Shown one piece after another: positions 33,117 through 36,079 of a DNA stretch of 36,079 nucleotides (positions are counted from its first letter, which is position 1; every line of letters begins with the position of its first letter). The stretch is from Betaproteobacteria bacterium. GTDB taxonomy: Bacteria; Pseudomonadota; Gammaproteobacteria; Burkholderiales; SG8-41. Made by a program: the position numbers and the translations under genes. Under the pieces are notes generated by a model that ran no database searches, was not told the origin of the DNA, and worked only from the letters and a program-made list of their open reading frames with translations. The stretch covers positions 1 through 36,079 of the forward strand of contig CANKUB010000040.1 of NCBI GenBank assembly GCA_947486575.1, read 5' to 3'.

Positions 33117-34160
33117 TTACTGGCGAATCTTGATCTCGCGGCTAATCGCTTTGGTAGTGCCACCCCACGTTGGCGCATAAGCTGCCTTGCGCCCGACGCC
33201 GCCCGCCACAACAATCATCAGGTCATCGGCTTTTTCGGCGACGCGAATCACGTTCGCCGAGGGATCGGAAGCGGCTGCCATGCGATGTTTTCGCAGCGCA
33301 GGCGGAAGTTTTTCGATGGGTAGTATGGCATTTTCCCAGATAGCGGCTTTGGTTTGGGCTTTGGTGTAACCGTCACGATGAAACATCGCCGCCCATTCAG
33401 GTGGCAGTATGCACAACGGCTCGCCGCCGCCCAGCAATCCAGCGCCACCGGATATGCCAGCCATTAGCATCGATTGCGCAAACGTTTGCGCGAGACCAGC
33501 GGCATCCTGACTGTCAGAGTCGTTGACTTCACCGGTACCGGAAATACCCACGGCAGTCACTACACTCGCGTCAGCGGCAAAGCCACGCTCTACATGCAGC
33601 GGCACCCACGGGCTTCCGGTAATATTTTCCGCGAAGCAGCACGAATATTTGGCGGGTTGGCCTAGCGTAGCCATGTCAGTTTCACCCGGAATGGCGCCGC
33701 CGATGTTTTGCAGTATCAGGGTCATCGCGCGACCGATGGTGGCATTGGCACGGTGGCCGCCGCCGAGCGCATTATTTTTGGCATTCAAACCGATGCGGTC
33801 AACAATGGGGCCGTTGACGATGTAAATCGGCGCAGCAGAGCCAGTGGTGGTGCCTATGCCCACCAGATTGAAGCTCATGTCCGACAAGGCATCGACTGCG
33901 GCCACCAGCACCGGCATGTACTCTGGCTTGCAGCCTGCCATCACTGCGCAGATGGCGATGTCGCCAGCGGTTGCTGTTTCAAAGCCCGGTGGCAGCATGC
34001 TGAGTTCTTCATCAGCGGCGTAGCGATTTGCCGCGAGCATTGCCGCGACGCGCTCCATCGTTGGTGCCACCAGTGGCAGGCCATCGCTCAGGTAAGCAGC
34101 CGCGAGTTCCGCTTGCACGCGTTCATAAGTAGCGTCGTGCACGCCTTGCCAGATTTTCAT
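33117..34160 (-). CDS. Conserved protein of unknown function (possible UGSC-associated family)
   Basis: A 347-aa soluble protein with no signal peptide. Clear conserved-looking blocks are DGLPLVAPT, MLPPGFETATAGDIAICAVMAGCKPEY, PIYIVNGPI, GGGHRANATIGRAMTLILQNIGG, ATLGQPAKYSCCFAEN, WVPLHVERGF and GGGEPLCILPPE. From memory these blocks occur in uncharacterised proteins found beside UGSC-family (seleno)proteins; this cannot be confirmed here. The Cys-Cys in SCCFAEN and the Cys in MAGCKPEY may be redox or metal residues. It is the last gene of a minus-strand run after an ornithine cyclodeaminase-like and a 3-hydroxyisobutyrate dehydrogenase-like gene. Its ATG overlaps the motif that also forms the previous stop. 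Confidence 0.8.
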   Translation of the reverse strand: MKIWQGVHDATYERVQAELAAAYLSDGLPLVAPTMERVAAMLAANRYAADEELSMLPPGFETATAGDIAICAVMAGCKPEYMPVLVAAVDALSDMSFNLVGIGTTTGSAAPIYIVNGPIVDRIGLNAKNNALGGGHRANATIGRAMTLILQNIGGAIPGETDMATLGQPAKYSCCFAENITGSPWVPLHVERGFAADASVVTAVGISGTGEVNDSDSQDAAGLAQTFAQSMLMAGISGGAGLLGGGEPLCILPPEWAAMFHRDGYTKAQTKAAIWENAILPIEKLPPALRKHRMAAASDPSANVIRVAEKADDLMIVVAGGVGRKAAYAPTWGGTTKAISREIKIRQ

Positions 34161-34176
34161 AACTATTTGTTTTTAT
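34160..34176. repeat. AT-rich repeated motif, copy C (at gene junction)
   Basis: On the minus strand this is ATAAAAACAAATAGTTA, identical to 11938-11954. It encodes the last residues and stop of the dehydrogenase (His-Lys-Asn-Lys-stop) and runs into the ATG of the next gene (34160). Confidence 0.6.
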
Positions 34177-35065
34177 GAGTATATTTGTGCATTTCGGTAT
34201 GGTCAGAGAGGAAGCCGAGTGTCTTCTCCATGCCGTCCCAGATATCTGCGGTGGGCTTGGCAAGAATGGTGGAGGTGCCCATTGCCTGCGCGATTTCGAG
34301 TGCCGTGCGCACATCTTTTGCCATCAAGCCGGTGGAAAAGCCTGCGTTATACGCGCCAGAAATCATGAACTGTTTGCACTTGCGCTGCGTGGTGCCATTG
34401 TAGCCACTGGACGTGTTGATGATATCGACGACGATATTCGGATCAAGGCCGAAAGCTTCGCCCGCGTGAATGGCTTCGCAGGCCGCGATGAGACCGGCAG
34501 CAGAAACGTAGTTATTGAGTGCCTTGATCGCGTGCCCTGCGCCCAGCGGCCCGGCGTAATAAATCTGGTTGCCCATTTTTTCCAGCATGGGTTTCACGCG
34601 CTCGAAAATCGCCCTGTCGCCACCGACCATGATCGATAGCGTTGCAGCGGTTGCGCCTTTCACGCCGTTGGACACCGGCGCATCGATAAACTGAAAGCCT
34701 TTTTTCTCCAGAATAGCGCCAAGCTCGCGCGTGCCCAGCGGCGACGATGAACTCATGTCGATGATCAGGCTGCCGGGTTTCAACGTCTCGGTGATGCAGT
34801 TTTTGCCGTTGTCGTTTTCACCCAGCAGAGCTTTACGCACCAGTTTGCCGTCAGGCAGCATGGTGATCACCGTGTCGCTTTTGCTGGCAAGATCGGCGAG
34901 GCTGGTGGCGACTTCGCATTCATTGGTGGCGGCAACCGCTTGCGCTTTTTTTGGGTCGATGTCGAACAGCACCAGCTTGTGGCCGGCCTTGACGAGGTTG
35001 GCAGACATGGGCGTGCCCATGGCACCGATGCCGGCGAAACCGATTTTTCCGAGTGTGTTTGTCAT
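34163..35065 (-). CDS. 3-hydroxyisobutyrate dehydrogenase-family (beta-hydroxyacid) dehydrogenase
   Basis: A 300-aa NAD(P)-dependent enzyme. The Rossmann motif GIGAMGTPM begins at residue 12, the substrate segment is DAPVSNGVKGA (usual SGG replaced by SNG), and the catalytic Lys181 is in GAGHAIKALNN. The family oxidises or reduces 3-hydroxyacids such as 3-hydroxyisobutyrate, tartronate semialdehyde or sulfolactaldehyde. AAGGAA at 35071-35076, 5 nt before ATG 35065, fixes this start; the longer reading from 35278 overlaps the upstream gene by nearly 200 nt. It is encoded between an ornithine cyclodeaminase-like and a conserved unknown gene, and may process a hydroxyacid semialdehyde. Confidence 0.93.
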   Translation of the reverse strand: MTNTLGKIGFAGIGAMGTPMSANLVKAGHKLVLFDIDPKKAQAVAATNECEVATSLADLASKSDTVITMLPDGKLVRKALLGENDNGKNCITETLKPGSLIIDMSSSSPLGTRELGAILEKKGFQFIDAPVSNGVKGATAATLSIMVGGDRAIFERVKPMLEKMGNQIYYAGPLGAGHAIKALNNYVSAAGLIAACEAIHAGEAFGLDPNIVVDIINTSSGYNGTTQRKCKQFMISGAYNAGFSTGLMAKDVRTALEIAQAMGTSTILAKPTADIWDGMEKTLGFLSDHTEMHKYTHKNK

Positions 35066-35070
35066 TGCAG

Positions 35071-35076
35071 TTCCTT
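35071..35076 (-). promoter_or_regulatory. Ribosome-binding site fixing the dehydrogenase start
   Basis: AAGGAA on the minus strand, 5 nt before ATG 35065, selects the 300-aa reading frame and removes a spurious 71-residue extension. Confidence 0.7.
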
Positions 35077-35081
35077 TTTCC

Positions 35082-36035
35082 TTAAACGGGGAGTTGAGTA
35101 CCAATGCTGCGGGCCTGGGCAATTTCCACTGCCTTGGCCGCTGCGTAGATATCCTGTATGCCCATGCCGTGCGATTCGTAGAGCGTGATTTGTTCGCGGG
35201 ATGTTCGCTTGGGCGCTTTGCCAGCGTAGATGTCGCCGATTTCCGTGAGGTACTCCCACTGAATAACGCCTTTTTCAAACGATGAAATCAGATCACCACA
35301 TTCTTTCTGCGCGGTTCCGCGTGAATCCACCGTGATGTAATCACAGCGCCTGACGCTCTCGTCGTCGATCTCAGCGCGCGAAAGGGCATTGGCACCGGCG
35401 GCATTGATATGTTGCCCAGGCTCCAGCCATGCTCCTCGTAATACGGGCATCGCCGATTTGGTAATCACGTTGACAATGTGCGCGCCGCGCACGGCGGCTT
35501 CGGCGGAATCCGCAGGCACTACTGCCACACCCAGTTTGTCGCTCATTTTTTTGCAATAGGCTTCGAGCTTGTCGCGCGTGCGTGAATACACGCGCGCTTC
35601 CTTGATCTTGCGCACCGCGCACACGGCTTCAAGTTGTCCGATGGATTGATTGCCGCTGCCAATCTGCCCAACGATACTCGCGTCTTCATTCGCCAGATAT
35701 TTCGTTGCCGCACCGCTGGCAGCACCCGTGCGCACCATGCTCATCCACGCGCCTTCAACAATGGCTTCAAGTTTGCCGCTTTCAATGCTGATCAGATGCA
35801 CATAAAAACTCCTGCCGCCAGGCCGCGTGTAGTAATACTTGAAGCCGGTGTAGCCCAGTACTTTGGACGATGCTTGCAGCACGTGCTGCACCCCTTCGGG
35901 CGTGTAGATACGCTGACGCGGGATATCGATGGCGTTGTGCAGTGCGCGATCCTTGAGTGAACGTTCCGTGGTCTCCAGCAGAATTTCCATGTTCAGCACT
36001 TGCTGAACGTCTTTTTCGGTGAGGTAATGAATCAT
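35082..36035 (-). CDS. Ornithine cyclodeaminase / mu-crystallin family protein
   Basis: A 317-aa NAD(P)-binding protein. The N-terminal dimer domain has Lys66 (GFKYYY) where the family keeps a carboxylate-binding lysine and Arg102 in MVRTGAASGAATKYL. The Rossmann motif is GSGNQS at 126-131 (commonly GTGxQA), and the loop INAAGANALSRAEID follows. Members deaminate ornithine to proline or reduce cyclic imines, delta1-pyrroline-2-carboxylate or 2-oxoacids with amines. The function cannot be set by sequence alone. It overlaps the preceding gene by one nucleotide (TAATG) and is followed by the dehydrogenase after 16 nt, so it belongs to an operon entering from beyond the right edge. Confidence 0.92.
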   Translation of the reverse strand: MIHYLTEKDVQQVLNMEILLETTERSLKDRALHNAIDIPRQRIYTPEGVQHVLQASSKVLGYTGFKYYYTRPGGRSFYVHLISIESGKLEAIVEGAWMSMVRTGAASGAATKYLANEDASIVGQIGSGNQSIGQLEAVCAVRKIKEARVYSRTRDKLEAYCKKMSDKLGVAVVPADSAEAAVRGAHIVNVITKSAMPVLRGAWLEPGQHINAAGANALSRAEIDDESVRRCDYITVDSRGTAQKECGDLISSFEKGVIQWEYLTEIGDIYAGKAPKRTSREQITLYESHGMGIQDIYAAAKAVEIAQARSIGTQLPV

Positions 36036-36079
36036 TATTTTTTGGCTTTCAGTGCTTCTTCGGTAATGGACGACAGGGA
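36035..36079 (-). CDS. 3' end of an upstream operon gene (cut by window edge)
   Basis: Fifteen codons ending SLSSITEEALKAKK-stop remain; the TAA overlaps the next ATG by one base. This tight junction argues for real coding sequence. Too little is left to name the family. Confidence 0.55.
   Translation of the reverse strand, partial: SLSSITEEALKAKK

Noticed and set aside
35066-35278. The 71-residue N-terminal extension of the dehydrogenase frame, giving a 371-aa protein.
   Set aside because: It overlaps the ornithine cyclodeaminase-like coding sequence, is low-complexity basic sequence, and a good ribosome-binding site precedes ATG 35065.

Overview
The window looks like a chromosomal segment of a betaproteobacterium (Burkholderiales/Nitrosomonadales-like; genus not determined). 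The grounds are the nadE-glnB pair, trxB followed by an Smr-domain gene, a COG3146-type acyltransferase, and above all four Bug/TctC periplasmic binding proteins, a family greatly expanded in that class. Coding is dense and GC-rich, broken by short strikingly AT-rich gaps. No tRNA, rRNA, CRISPR array, intact insertion sequence or phage gene was seen.

Layout. 1-2.4 kb: a Crp/Fnr regulator running off the left edge, divergent from trxB and an Smr-domain gene. 2.5-5.9 kb: a lone ChrB-type chromate-response gene with a neat palindromic operator, two beta-propeller proteins (one a lipoprotein), and the frameshifted tail of a dead glutathione S-transferase gene. 5.9-11.9 kb: housekeeping and signalling genes: glnB (PII), nadE, a COG3146 acyltransferase, a SulP transporter fused to STAS and cyclic-nucleotide-binding domains, and a zinc-ribbon NUDIX hydrolase. 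12-16.2 kb: a four-gene MacAB-like ABC exporter operon with two different permeases.

16.4-36 kb is a catabolic region. It holds three TauD/TfdA-type Fe(II)/2-oxoglutarate dioxygenases, one a close relative of the 2,4-D dioxygenase TfdA. It also holds a DSD1/D-threonine aldolase-type PLP enzyme, an MDR oxidoreductase, a D-2-hydroxyacid dehydrogenase, four orphan Bug proteins, two secreted alpha/beta hydrolases of different families, a relative of D-tartrate dehydratase, a CaiB/BaiF CoA-transferase, a 3-hydroxyisobutyrate dehydrogenase-type enzyme, an ornithine cyclodeaminase-family enzyme and a poorly known conserved protein. The core is a seven-gene plus-strand run (23462-30871): dioxygenase, TfdA-like dioxygenase, secreted hydrolase, two Bug proteins, TarD-like dehydratase, small coupled protein. 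A reasonable inference is capture of an organic acid or ester, oxidative cleavage, and dehydration of a hydroxy acid, with CoA activation encoded next door. The substrate cannot be named from sequence.

The most unusual non-coding signal is an AT-rich motif (core AAAAACAAATA) repeated at gene borders from about 11.9 to 34.2 kb. One pair forms a 19-bp perfect inverted repeat around the TfdA-like gene. Several genes share extended -10 promoter motifs, and the nadE motif lies so close to the ATG that a leaderless mRNA is predicted.
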